A stretch of DNA of 64,000 nt from Karalla daura (taxonomy: Eukaryota; Chordata; Actinopteri; Chaetodontiformes; Leiognathidae), in assembly GCA_029224185.1 (NCBI GenBank), contig CM055207.1:10271073-10335072 (forward strand), in the 5' to 3' direction. The translations under genes were made by a program, and so were the position numbers. Positions 28,380 through 37,250 of this stretch are shown here, one piece after another. Each line of letters begins with the position of its first letter. The first letter of the stretch is position 1. The notes under the pieces are model-generated. The model searched no databases. It was not told the origin of the DNA and was given only the letters and a program-made list of their open reading frames with translations.

Positions 28380-31300
28380 TCAGCCACAACATGAAACCAA
28401 CAGACACAAACTCAAATACGTCGACACTGTAGTGACAGACTAAACTGGCTGAAACCTGAAAGATTCCGGTGGATTTGGGTTTCACCACTGATTGAAGGAT
28501 TCACTATCTTTCTGATCCGGATCACGATGCTGGATGGAAGATTCTATTTCCCTTTAGTGGTTGCATGGGAAACTCAGGAAGAGACTTGAAAAGCCGTTTT
28601 GAAGAAGAATTCTTTAATTCTAAAGGTTGGTCCAAACGGTCGTGCAAAATAAACAACTGGAGAGTTTCACAAGAAATTGTATACAACAATCACAGGATAA
28701 GAATCCAAGATCATGTAGCGTAACATTCAAGTAAAAACTCTGGAGAAACTATGGTAGTTCTCCATTCTTGTACCTGTTTGAGGGGGAGTGGTTTCCCAGC
28801 TTAGGTGCAATTTGTGTGTGTGTTAGGTGAGGTATGTAAATGTGGCCGTTCGGTGGTCTCCATTAACATGTGTGTGAATAGAGGATATAGCTGGATGTGG
28901 CTGGCAAGCAGCAGGGGTTGTCTGGAAAAGATGTGGAATGTCGATGTCACCTTTGTTTCTATGGATCTGAGGACATAAGTGGCTTCAGGGGTGTGAACAA
29001 GAAGGTGTGAATGTGAAGGTGTGTTTCCAAAGCTATTGGAGTTCACCTTAGGAAAAGCTGAAAACCACTGAAATCTAACAGTTCCCCCGTCTGATCATTG
29101 ATCAAACAGCAATGATCATCATTAATATTCGTGATCGTATAGTGGTTTTTTATCTAGACCTTATGGTCCCCCGTCTGATCATTGGATAGCCTTCATTTTT
29201 CTAGGGGAACCTTCCAAAGGTCATCTTCCTAATAATTGCTGATCGTACAGTGTTCCTTGCTCACAGGTAGGGGCAAAACCCAGTGGGAAAATTCCCCTAC
29301 TGCCCTGAGGACCAGGCAGCGGCACTTGCTTTGCAAGCTGTGAAAAGGCAACTTGTATCATTTTAACTTCACAGTTGAGGGTCTGATTGCTTCAGGATCG
29401 CACACAGTCTATGGTGGAATCCATCTTTCGGATCTCATCCAGGGCCACATAGGTAGTGAATTGGTAATCCAGGTGGGAGAGATGTGTCGGATGGAGTTCA
29501 TCATCACAGCCGTCGCCAGGGTCGATGCCATCATCAGGATCGTTGTCATCATCAGGATCGTTGTTGCTGTATGCTTCTGATGGTCTTCTTGTTTGTTAAG
29601 GTTCACAGCTGCATCTGTAACACAGCAGAAAGAAGCGGCAGTACACTTGTACTCACAAGACATTTCATTGTCTTGAACATGTTCTTGGAAATGAGTTTGT
29701 GTTGCTGGATGTGATGGAAGGCTGCTCTTGGCCATTGTTTTGGATCTGTGTCTCCAAAACTCGTCATCCTGAACTTTAGCCTTGCTCCCCATCCATTTAT
29801 TCCATTTTTCCTCATTACTGGCACTATTCTGGATTTTCTTACTGTCGAGTCTCTTCTGCCTCAGTCTTGACCTTCTGGGTGTCTTTGCATCTATCTTGAC
29901 AATCTCATCTGCAGAAACCTTGTCTCTCGCTTTTGTCACCTCTTCACCTGTATGTGTTTCTCCCTCTGTGACCATAGCTATCTCTGCCGGTGATTGTATT
30001 TCATCCAACACTAGCTGACCATACTTTGCTGAGGTCCCACCAGTCTCCACTACATCACAGACAGTTGTTCCCTCACACAACACAGAATGTTCTCTGCTCT
30101 CAACAATGGGGGGATCATCTGTGGACTTAACCATTTCTTTCAGGGACGACTCCCTCAAATGGTGGTCTTGCCCTCCTACATTAATGAGATCTTCGCAGTT
30201 GGTTTTGCTCTCTTCAACTATGATGGGTGTTATTATAACAGATGGGTGAGAAGCAGTGGTCTGTTCAATGACCATCTTTGGTAACTCCAGGATAGTCTCC
30301 ATCTTGTCATCTGCAGTTGGACGTACATAAAATCCATCTTTACGCTGCCTCATTGCGGCTGCGAGAGCACGCAATGAGGGTTCGCTCAGTTTCCCTGGAC
30401 CGCAGTAGAAAGTGTGGTTGCTCTCTGATTATCACTCATCTCTTGGTTGTCACGCATCCTTCTAAATGGTTCAAATTCATTTTCGTAGGGATACTCTCTG
30501 CGGGGACCATTCCTTCCTTGATATCCTGATCGACATCTATTGGCCCAGTGGCCGGGTCTGCCGCATTTTCTACAGATATTATCGAACCTGCGTCTGTTTT
30601 CTCCTCTTTCTGACTCCCTGTATCTGGCCCTGTATTTATTCTCGCCTGAACCTAGGGCTCTCATCATGTGTTCATCCTCATAAGCCTCAGTGGTAGTGAC
30701 AAATCTTATTTTGTGTCCAATGTTGTTTTCAATTCTCTTAGCTTCACTGATCAACATGGCGTATGTAAAGTACACCTTTTCCCATTCCGGAGTTGTCAAT
30801 CTGATAGCCTTCTTTATCTCTGGGGACAAATTTTGCAATAGGTTGCTTTTTAAAGCTCCATGATTGCTGCTGCCTATGTTTTCCTCAGTCAGACCACTAA
30901 TGCCCGAGTGTCTCAGGAAGGTCTCTGTGAATCTGTGCGCAAAGTCGCTAACATATTCATTAGATCGTTGAGTGCACTCAGTTATTTTTGACCAGTCTGT
31001 GGTTGCATTGGTCTCGCCCTGGATCCATTCACGGAGCGAATTCCAAGCGTCAGCTAAGTTCTGTTGATCCTCTCCTAGGCTGCTCTCAACCGCTTGTCTA
31101 ACCTGTTCTGCTTCGGAGGTGTTGAGGACCGTACATAACATTGCTACTCCATCAAAGGGGTGAAGCTGATATATGTTTCGCACTCTGTTTATTTTTGACC
31201 ATGCTCCCATGCCCATTTTCCTAGGATGTTCGAGATCCTTTGACCACTGATCTATTTCGTTTGGTCTTGCCATCTTGTGAGAGTACACAATCCTGCCATC

Positions 31301-34300
31301 TGCTCGCCTCGCCACGATAGGCCTTAGCTTTGTCCCTGTCGCTGCACTGGGACCTCCCAATTCGCCTTTGTGTTCTTTAGTGGCTTCTTGCAACTCTTTA
31401 AATGGGTAAAGAGTTCCTATGGTTGAGGACTGTTTAACACATGTGCTCACTCTGCCACCATTGTCCACGGATTCATTTGAATATTCTTCCTCAAGTTTTG
31501 CAATTTTGGCCTTAAGGAGATTTAGCTCCTTAGTCATTGACTGGACCTTATTCTCTTCCAGTGATAGTCGATTGATCACCTCATCCTTCTCTGTCCTTAA
31601 TTTAAACAACTCTTCTTCAAAAGATTCCTTCTCTTTCTGAAAGTTGTGTTCAGCATCAATTCTACGCTTCTGAGTAGTCTGGCTTAAGATCACCACGGCT
31701 AATGCTAACTTATCTTTGCCTGATAAGCGCTGCATTTTTCCCCACGCACGTTTGGTGTCTTCCTCAGACCACAGACCATCGCTGCCTTGCACGATATGAT
31801 ACTTGGATTCAATTCGCTTTTCCACATCATTCGTTTTAAGTTGTGTGGAAATTATGTCCTGAACTGAATGTAGTACTTCTTCCTCGGAAACATCCGGTAC
31901 AGCCCATCCACCCTTCTGTGTGGTCGGAATCTGGTGACTCTTTCTCATCTTAGCGATTCTAGGAAACAAGATTACTCACAGTTGTTTATTTTCCTCTCCT
32001 AGTTTTCCTTTTCATCTAAATGAAAATCCGTAGAACTTATCTTAACATCAGTTTCTCGTTGTGTTTCAAACACCAACCTCTTGCTGAGTTTCAAAGTCTA
32101 CCTGTAACCGAAATAAATCTCTATGCTTCTCTATACAGCGTCTTCACAGTCAAGCCAAATTGCTATTTTATTTCCACAATGAAAGATAAAATGCTACACT
32201 CTGATCAACAATTGTAGTCAGCAGACCCTATTCGTCTCTTTGGACAACAAAACTTCTGTAACACCTTAGTTACAGTCCATTCGGCAGCTCTAAATCACGG
32301 CCTCGTGATATTAGACTCCGAAAAAAAAAATACATGTACAGGCTTTACAGCGTCTTCTACAATTGTTATCGAGTCTCACAGGCTTCTGACCTGTATTATA
32401 TGACTAGCGGTTACCCTTATTAACTAGAGAGACAAGTTTGGCACCAAAAAACACACAATGATACTGCTCCGGCTTATAGAAAATCACTGTGGGCCCAAAT
32501 TATATTCAGTCCTTCCTTAATACCAAATTTTCCAGCTATATCTTTCTGATTCTTTATTCAGCGCATCAGAAATGTAATACTCACCGCTTAGGAGTTGTTG
32601 TCCACTCTCGGATGAGAAGATCCACTTCTGATGTCGTGAATCCGGGTCACGGCACCAACTGAAAGATTCCGGTGGATTTGGGTTTCACCACTGATTGAAG
32701 GATTCACTATCTTTCTGATCCGGATCACGATGCTGGATGGAAGATTCTATTTCCCTTTAGTGGTTGCATGGGAAACTCAGGAAGAGACTTGAAAAGCCGT
32801 TTTGAAGAAGAATTCTTTAATTCTAAAGGTTGGTCCAAACGGTCGTGCAAAATAAACAACTGGAGAGTTTCACAAGAAATTGTATACAACAATCACAGGA
32901 TAAGAATCCAAGATCATGTAGCGTAACATTCAAGTAAAAACTCTGGAGAAACTATGGTAGTTCTCCATTCTTGTACCTGTTTGAGGGGGAGTGGTTTCCC
33001 AGCTTAGGTGCAATTTGTGTGTGTGTTAGGTGAGGTATGTAAATGTGGCCGTTCGGTGGTCTCCATTAACATGTGTGTGAATAGAGGATATAGCTGGATG
33101 TGGCTGGCAAGCAGCAGGGGTTGTCTGGAAAAGATGTGGAATGTCGATGTCACCTTTGTTTCTATGGATCTGAGGACATAAGTGGCTTCAGGGGTGTGAA
33201 CAAGAAGGTGTGAATGTGAAGGTGTGTTTCCAAAGCTATTGGAGTTCACCTTAGGAAAAGCTGAAAACCACTGAAATCTAACAAACCTGAAGAGACTCTT
33301 AAAATGTTTATCACTGAAGGCCGGTTTTTGTTAGGAGCCTCTCCTAACATTCACAGTGTGAAGGCAGGGAACACACCCTGGACAGGTCACCAGTCCATCA
33401 CAGGACACACACACACACACACTCCATTCACTCCCAGTCATAATTTCCACTGGACACGTATTGACTCTGAAACGTCAGCGGCCCATCAACAAAGCTGATC
33501 CACATCCACTTCAGTCAATGTCCAAATGTCAATGTCAATGTCAAATTTCCACTCACTCCGTATCTGCTCCAGCAGATGCACTGGACATGCGAACGTTGTA
33601 TGAATGACGCCCCATTCGGCAGAATTCAGTGCGAGCCAGACAGGAAGAGAAACACGTAGATAAAAATGAAAAGCGTCCGGGTGTTCTCTGAATGAGGGCA
33701 CTCACTCTGACGCCACATTTTCATTTAAAAGCAAAAGGAAACACCACAACAGTCTGTAACCGATCTGTACAAATGTATGCACGTCTACGCTGTTACACAG
33801 TCGATCCGTATCCAGTGGATATTCAGGATTACGCTCACACCTTAGGGAGTAATTTACGGTCTCCACTCAGCCTAAACGAGCGTGTTTTTGGACCAGAGAA
33901 AACGAGGGAGAACATGCAGGGGTCATTGATCTGACCGGGATTCGAACCGGCGGGGGGGGGGCTTCTTGAATTAAATGAATTCAACACTCTTGAGTTCCAC
34001 CGCAAGTTCTGTTTTCCTTCTCTCCAGTTCACTTCACGAACAAACATTTAAGCAATAAGGTCAGATACGTGACCAGATGAATAGGTCGGGCTGCGTGTTC
34101 TGAACAGGCTTCAGGACGGCGGTCACATGCCGGTAACGACATAATGTCGAGCCGCTGGTGTGCACGGAGCGTCGGGGGCGTGCCTCATGATTTCAATATT
34201 GCCCCTGCGGCGGGACGAGCAGACGCGCGGAGACCTCACCTCGGTCAGCAGCCAGGGGTGCTCCTGCGTCAGCCGGTCCCAGTCCGTCTCCGCCGTCACG

Positions 34301-34398
34301 CTGGCATAGCGGAAGCGGTTCTGCACGGCGGCCGAGGTGCAGATGTTCTTGTACAGGAACTCCTTCCCGGTCTGCTCGGAGATGGCTTTCGCCGACAT
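14737..34398 (-). CDS. acly: ATP-citrate lyase
   Basis: Cytosolic enzyme converting citrate, CoA and ATP to acetyl-CoA and oxaloacetate for lipid synthesis and acetylation (family knowledge). 27 coding exons read in one frame to 1092 residues (human 1101): 34240-34398, 27709-27831, 25899-25961, 25458-25648, 25010-25089, 24761-24891, 24277-24395, 24001-24137, 23621-23682, 22771-22888, 22524-22678, 22327-22420, 19636-19777, 18846-19014, 18648-18752, 18357-18553, 18185-18266, 17994-18104, 17777-17904, 17606-17699, 16924-17078, 16621-16771, 16244-16387, 16007-16120, 15838-15920, 14934-15010, 14737-14831. It starts [16 protein letters not shown] and ends YVLPEHMSM. Landmarks are the ATP-grasp half ([18 protein letters not shown]), the phosphosite RTASFSE with Ser at residue 455 as in human, the phospho-histidine loop FGHAGACAN (His about 751), and the citrate-synthase-like site [13 protein letters not shown]. 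The donor after 22524 (GTGCCT) is weak, chosen by phase and homology. Intron 2 contains the LTR element. Confidence 0.97.
16541..16612. repeat. (TG)n microsatellite just after acly exon donor
   Basis: Reads (CA)n on the acly strand and begins about eight bases after the donor of the exon at 16621-16771. Confidence 0.95.
16778..16858. repeat. (CA)n microsatellite just before acly exon acceptor
   Basis: About 40 units. It reads (TG)n on the acly strand and runs to within a few bases of the CTTCAG acceptor of the exon at 16621-16771. Confidence 0.97.
17294..17563. mobile_element. Pogo/Tigger-like MITE, diverged copy
   Basis: Non-coding 270-bp element flanked by TA on both sides (17292-17293, 17564-17565). 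The right end reads TCGAGGTTCCACTG, and the left end CAGCAGAAGCTTGA is its degenerate inverted repeat. The interior resembles the copy at 61451-61729 (CGAAATTGAAAGTGC, TAAACAGCTGTATATT). It lies in an acly intron. The family name is inferred from ends and TA duplication. Confidence 0.65.
19778..22326 (-). other. Long acly intron between exons 13 and 14
   Basis: A 2.5-kb intron at the position where mammalian ACLY has an alternatively spliced exon. It contains a TG tract with GGA repeats (19893-19947) and a strong donor-like CAG/GTAAGT at 21986-21988 on the gene strand. No confident exon is called here. Confidence 0.5.
23698..23763. repeat. (GGA)n trinucleotide repeat
   Basis: About 22 units in acly, reading (TCC)n on the gene strand. 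It ends 16 bp from the acceptor of the exon at 23621-23682 and serves as its pyrimidine tract. A shorter similar tract at 24154-24190 precedes the exon at 24001-24137. Confidence 0.95.
27836..28379. repeat. 540-bp (GAGACA)n purine-rich satellite
   Basis: Nearly uninterrupted AGAGAC / AGAGAG units on the plus strand, pyrimidine-rich (CTCTGT)n on the acly strand. It abuts the acceptor of acly exon 3 (27831) and stops 78 bp from the LTR element. Long ORFs across it are artefacts. Confidence 0.97.
28457..29080 (-). repeat. 3' LTR of the retroelement
   Basis: 624 bp. Plus-strand start is TGAAAGATTCC and end is AAATCTAACA. I saw no difference from the copy at 32660-33283 on reading, and both encode the same spurious 81-residue ORF. 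ATTAAA on the element strand (complement at 28613-28618) is a candidate poly(A) signal. Confidence 0.95.
29081..29092 (-). promoter_or_regulatory. Polypurine tract for plus-strand priming
   Basis: The element strand reads AGACGGGGGAAC directly before the TG of the 3' LTR. A second near-copy, AGACGGGGGACC, lies at 29165-29176. Confidence 0.75.
29130..29147 (+). other. 18-nt match to tRNA-His 5' half
   Basis: CGTGATCGTATAGTGGTT equals positions 3-20 of vertebrate tRNA-His (acceptor strand and D arm) as I remember it. It is antisense to the element, 49 bp inside the 3' LTR. A degenerate copy with GATCGTACAGTG is near 29240. It is not a tRNA gene; the rest of the tRNA is missing. Confidence 0.75.
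29409..30395 (-). CDS. Retroelement ORF2, -1 frame, function unknown
   Basis: Open about 328 codons from the frameshift site to the TAG at 29409-29411; it can only be reached by the -1 slip or by a poor internal start (ATG at 30353). I do not recognise the protein. The first stretch ([20 protein letters not shown]) has the look of sequence before a retroviral protease. A single VVETGGT resembles a D-T-G active site with Glu for Asp. The middle is acidic then basic ([14 protein letters not shown]), and near the end there is a Met/Thr-rich hydrophobic run ([12 protein letters not shown]) from a CATCAT repeat. It may be a pol remnant fused to other sequence, or a new accessory protein. Confidence 0.55.
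   Translation of the reverse strand, partial: GKLSEPSLRALAAAMRQRKDGFYVRPTADDKMETILELPKMVIEQTTASHPSVIITPIIVEESKTNCEDLINVGGQDHHLRESSLKEMVKSTDDPPIVESREHSVLCEGTTVCDVVETGGTSAKYGQLVLDEIQSPAEIAMVTEGETHTGEEVTKARDKVSADEIVKIDAKTPRRSRLRQKRLDSKKIQNSASNEEKWNKWMGSKAKVQDDEFWRHRSKTMAKSSLPSHPATQTHFQEHVQDNEMSCEYKCTAASFCCVTDAAVNLNKQEDHQKHTATTILMMTTILMMASTLATAVMMNSIRHISPTWITNSLPMWPWMRSERWIPP
30348..30395 (-). promoter_or_regulatory. -1 ribosomal frameshift signal
   Basis: On the element strand: slippery heptamer G GGA AAC (30389-30395) in the gag zero frame, then TGA (30386-30388), a 9-nt spacer, and a perfect 10-bp stem CCTCATTGCG / CGCAATGAGG (30370-30379 and 30348-30357) with a 12-nt loop. A -1 slip enters the open frame of ORF2. 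GGGAAAC is a known retroviral gag-pro slippery site. Confidence 0.85.
30386..31948 (-). CDS. gag: Retroelement Gag polyprotein
   Basis: 520 residues from the ATG at 31948 (an upstream TTG in the same frame is less likely). Roughly residues 85-165 form a charged coiled coil ([19 protein letters not shown]). The middle resembles the capsid of gamma-like retroviruses in spacing: a Trp-rich stretch, then [15 protein letters not shown] near a major-homology-type position, and a helix [11 protein letters not shown]. Near the C-terminus is one CCHC zinc knuckle, [14 protein letters not shown], followed by an Arg/Gly-rich tail. The frame is fully open, which fits a recent insertion. It ends in TGA immediately after a GGGAAAC slippery site, so a minor fusion product with the next ORF is expected. 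The family assignment rests on motif layout only. Confidence 0.87.
   Translation of the reverse strand: MRKSHQIPTTQKGGWAVPDVSEEEVLHSVQDIISTQLKTNDVEKRIESKYHIVQGSDGLWSEEDTKRAWGKMQRLSGKDKLALAVVILSQTTQKRRIDAEHNFQKEKESFEEELFKLRTEKDEVINRLSLEENKVQSMTKELNLLKAKIAKLEEEYSNESVDNGGRVSTCVKQSSTIGTLYPFKELQEATKEHKGELGGPSAATGTKLRPIVARRADGRIVYSHKMARPNEIDQWSKDLEHPRKMGMGAWSKINRVRNIYQLHPFDGVAMLCTVLNTSEAEQVRQAVESSLGEDQQNLADAWNSLREWIQGETNATTDWSKITECTQRSNEYVSDFAHRFTETFLRHSGISGLTEENIGSSNHGALKSNLLQNLSPEIKKAIRLTTPEWEKVYFTYAMLISEAKRIENNIGHKIRFVTTTEAYEDEHMMRALGSGENKYRARYRESERGENRRRFDNICRKCGRPGHWANRCRSGYQGRNGPRREYPYENEFEPFRRMRDNQEMSDNQRATTLSTAVQGN
32640..32657 (-). promoter_or_regulatory. tRNA-His primer binding site
   Basis: The element strand reads TGGTGCCGTGACCCGGAT two bases inside the 5' LTR. 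It is complementary to 17 of 18 bases at the 3' end of vertebrate tRNA-His including CCA (remembered sequence; one G/A difference in the T stem). Confidence 0.88.
32660..33283 (-). repeat. 5' LTR of the retroelement
   Basis: 624 bp, same length and ends as the partner at 28457-29080, with AACC directly after it at 33284-33287. It should act as the element's promoter. A TATATCC motif on the element strand is the only TATA-like candidate noticed. Confidence 0.95.
33341..33975 (-). mobile_element. Fish SINE-like fragments, minus orientation
   Basis: Recognisable pieces of the common teleost tRNA-like repeat: CACCCTGGACAGGTCACCAG near 33377, TAGGGAGTAATTTACGGTCTCC near 33842, GGGAGAACATGCAGG near 33907, and a reversed B box CCGGGATTCGAACCGG near 33938. 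The pieces are diverged and interrupted, so boundaries are approximate. Confidence 0.5.
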
Positions 34399-35888
34399 GG
34401 CTGCGCTGCTCGATACCACACGACCTTTAGGAGAGAGGGAGAGGGGGAGAGAGAGGGGGGGGGGGGGGGGGGGGTGTTCACTTAATACCACCAGAAAAGA
34501 GCAAGTCAGATTGTGAAGCAGCCTTAGGCCAGGTCTGACCTGAGAACACACCCTCACACATGCTTCATTAACATGCAATAACCCGTTACTACGCGCCTAC
34601 TTTATGGTTTTATACAAGTAAACAACAAACTCTCTTAGGCATATGCGGCCATTAAAGTACGGCTAAATGTCTGTCTGTATGTTTTCCCTTTCTCATATAA
34701 AGCATAGGTTCGTTTATTTTAAGTTTTACTTATATTGTGGGGAGTCATTTCTTATACTTTCTCTTTGGTCCTGTTTGAGGTCCTCATCTAGATCAGAAAT
34801 AGTTTAATACCAACTATATAATTTAAGAAGAACTTTATGTGTCTGTGTAAAGTGGTATGTTCTTGTGCAAGGACAATAAATAAATTTGAACCTTTAAGTC
34901 GATTTTGATTTTTTTATGTAGGGAATGCCATGATAATTGTGCCGTTTTATGATGCTGGGCAATGATTCCAGGTTTGTGCACGTGCTCCATGGAGCGGCTG
35001 GTAAAGGTTACTGATTGCACAGTGACACAGTAACAATGTTTTCAACATCACACACCACTCACTTCAAAAAAATGAGCCACTTTATTTTCATCAGAGATAA
35101 GAGATAAGGTAGCTTCCGTAAAGCTCAGACTGCTAACCACCGGCATGGCCTCTATCTGGTACGCTTCACTGGCAACGACGTAAACATTTCATTTGTAGAC
35201 AAGCTCGTCTTGAGACAGTTACCAGGTCGCTGCTGCTTTCTGTCCCTTTCTGTCCACAAAACCACAACAGAAAATCTGTTAAAGTACGGTCATGACTGGT
35301 CGACTGGTGCTCTTTGTATCAGCCCTATATACTGGGCACCCACGCTGGAAGTAAACCCTTACTGTATGTACTTCCTCAATTAAGATGTTGACACACAGGA
35401 CAATAGCAAGTCATGACTCATCAAAGTGACCATCCTCTCAGGGATAAAAACTGTGGCAGTTCCCTTTTCCCTTTGTTTGTATGTTTGTTTATTTCCCTTA
35501 CGGAGCTGTTGTTGTTATTTTTTACTTTTTCACTTTTGTATCCAGTCATTGTGGCCTCTGTCTGAGGTTTGAATGTGTAAATGGCCAAAGATACATCTAA
35601 TTGTACAGACGTGCGCTATTGTTGACACAAATGTAAATAAAAATGAAGGCATAATATATTAATATGATATTACTATAAATATTAAGAGAAATGGCAAATA
35701 GACTGGTACATATCAGTGCTCTAGTCTTCATGACCTCTTAATTATTATTACTCAATTATTACTTTACATCATGACATGCATACAGCATGGGGACTGTTTG
35801 TATTATCGTATATATTACAGCTGCCTCAACCTCAACCTCTTGAATTTCATGGCCAATGAAAGTGGAAAGAGTACAAGATAGATGAATG

Positions 35889-36020
35889 ACGCGGTGGTTT
35901 GGCGGTCAGCACTGCTGCCTCACAGCCAGAGGGTCCTGGGGTTGGCTCGCAACCACACTGTTGTTGTGCATGCTCTCCCCACGTCCGTGTGGGGTTTCTC
36001 TGGATGGCTGGAGGCTTACA
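35889..36020 (+). mobile_element. tRNA-like fish SINE fragment
   Basis: Starts GCGGTGGTTTGGCGGTCAGC and continues CTGCCTCACAGCCAGAGGG and TGCATGCTCTCCCCACG, the typical head and body of a widespread teleost repeat. The A-box region is recognisable and the B box is degraded. It lies in acly intron 1. Confidence 0.6.
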
Positions 36021-37128
36021 CTGCAACTTATGCACCTTTTATGCTTACAGCATACTTAATAGTAGTGACCTTTTGAATTTCACGACAGATCAAACAAAAA
36101 ACAAGATGACTGACTGACACCAAGACCACATTTGCATACGCACACAGAAGGTATTGTTGAAGTGTCACCACAACGTGTGTGTGAGTATCCGAGGAGAGAG
36201 GTCTCACAACAAGGTCTCAACATTCCAGTTTTAGACCTCGCTGCATGTTGTCAGACCTGCTCAGCCAAGCTACAAGTGCAAATGATGCCTCAGCAGACAT
36301 AAACACACACCCGTTTTTGTTTTTTTTGTTTTTACATTTCAAGTTTATGTTTTATTTTGGCCTGGTGCCCCCAATTCTCAGCTCCGATTTAAAGGCGCAA
36401 CTCTGCACACTCACGCAGAGCATGTGGGACTGACTTTTGGAGAGAAGTCTGTGATATCTAACCTGGGGAGGATTTAGCTTAGCTGTCATGCTTTCAGGGG
36501 AGTGGGGGGCAGATGTCCCAGTATTTATCCTGCCATAATCCACAGGTCCAGGTCCATTGTTTGTACCCACCAAGTCGTGAAATCTGGTGTCCTCTCCTGC
36601 ACTGTACAGGAGACTGAGATGAGAGAGACAGAGGGGCTAAAAACTGGATTTGAAGGCAGCAGTAGTGGCACAAGGGGGCCAGGAAAGGGGGCTTCAGACC
36701 CAGCTGGTGTCCTGTGATCCAGGAGGCAGGGGCTGGAGCATCAGGGCCAATACAAATGAATGAAGCCTCTGTACCAGCCACCACACCCACTCCCACTCTC
36801 TGCAGTCAAAACTAGCTTAAATCACCAACACTGCGTGAGTAAATGTCAACTTTTTTAAAGCGGAGATACACTCTGAAGACGTGTGCGCCAGTTTACTGAC
36901 ATGGGACGGTGTTAAGTCTCAGATTTAAGTGATATCGGAGCAGCAGATTTATCTTTTCCCCTGTATGGGCTGGATGACAGAGAGTGAGTCTTCCATCACC
37001 ACATACCCGCTAAGAGGGTGAGGAGGAGCGGCTAGCTGCCGTAGCCACGCACCGGTACCGCGTTAGCTCGCGGAGCTAACGGTCTTTAAATAATACAAAC
37101 CGAGACTTGACAAAGCGAGAGAAGTTAC

Positions 37129-37250
37129 CTGGTCAGAGCGAATCCAGCCTCCTCAGAGCAAATGTAGAGTTATAATACCCCGTTTAGAGATGACACAGTT
37201 TAATGGAGTCTCCCTGTGTTACTGGTAGAGGCGGTGTGCTACTCCGGGCT
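37129..37250 (-). other. acly: acly non-coding first exon (inferred)
   Basis: The minus strand reads CTCTGACCAG then GTAACT, a good donor at 37128/37129, with CpG-rich sequence above it. The coding exon's acceptor (34425-34426, exon from 34424) precedes the ATG by 26 bases, so a separate 5' UTR exon is required. The upstream limit is estimated. Confidence 0.55.

Larger units (their letters stand above)
28457..33283 (-). mobile_element. Non-autonomous LTR retroelement (gag only)
   Basis: Complete 4,827-bp insertion in acly intron 2, same orientation as acly. Ends are TG...CA and the flanking 4-bp duplication is AACC. In order of transcription: LTR, tRNA-His primer binding site, gag, -1 frameshift signal, second ORF, polypurine tract, LTR. 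I see no protease D(S/T)G, no reverse-transcriptase YxDD, no RNase H and no integrase, so it needs a helper element. Gag layout (coiled-coil N-terminus, retroviral capsid-like region, one CCHC knuckle), 4-bp duplication and tRNA-His primer suggest an endogenous-retrovirus-like lineage; this is inference. Confidence 0.92.

Noticed and set aside
27535..28488. 317-residue minus-strand ORF rich in Leu/Ser
   Set aside because: Translation of the GAGACA satellite plus acly exon 3; low complexity, crossed by a proven splice acceptor.
28801..29046. 81-residue ORF present identically at 33004-33249
   Set aside because: Lies inside both LTRs, no recognisable domain; identical only because the LTRs are identical.
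29130..29147. Partial tRNA-His gene
   Set aside because: Only 18 nt match; anticodon arm and T arm are missing, so not a tRNA gene.
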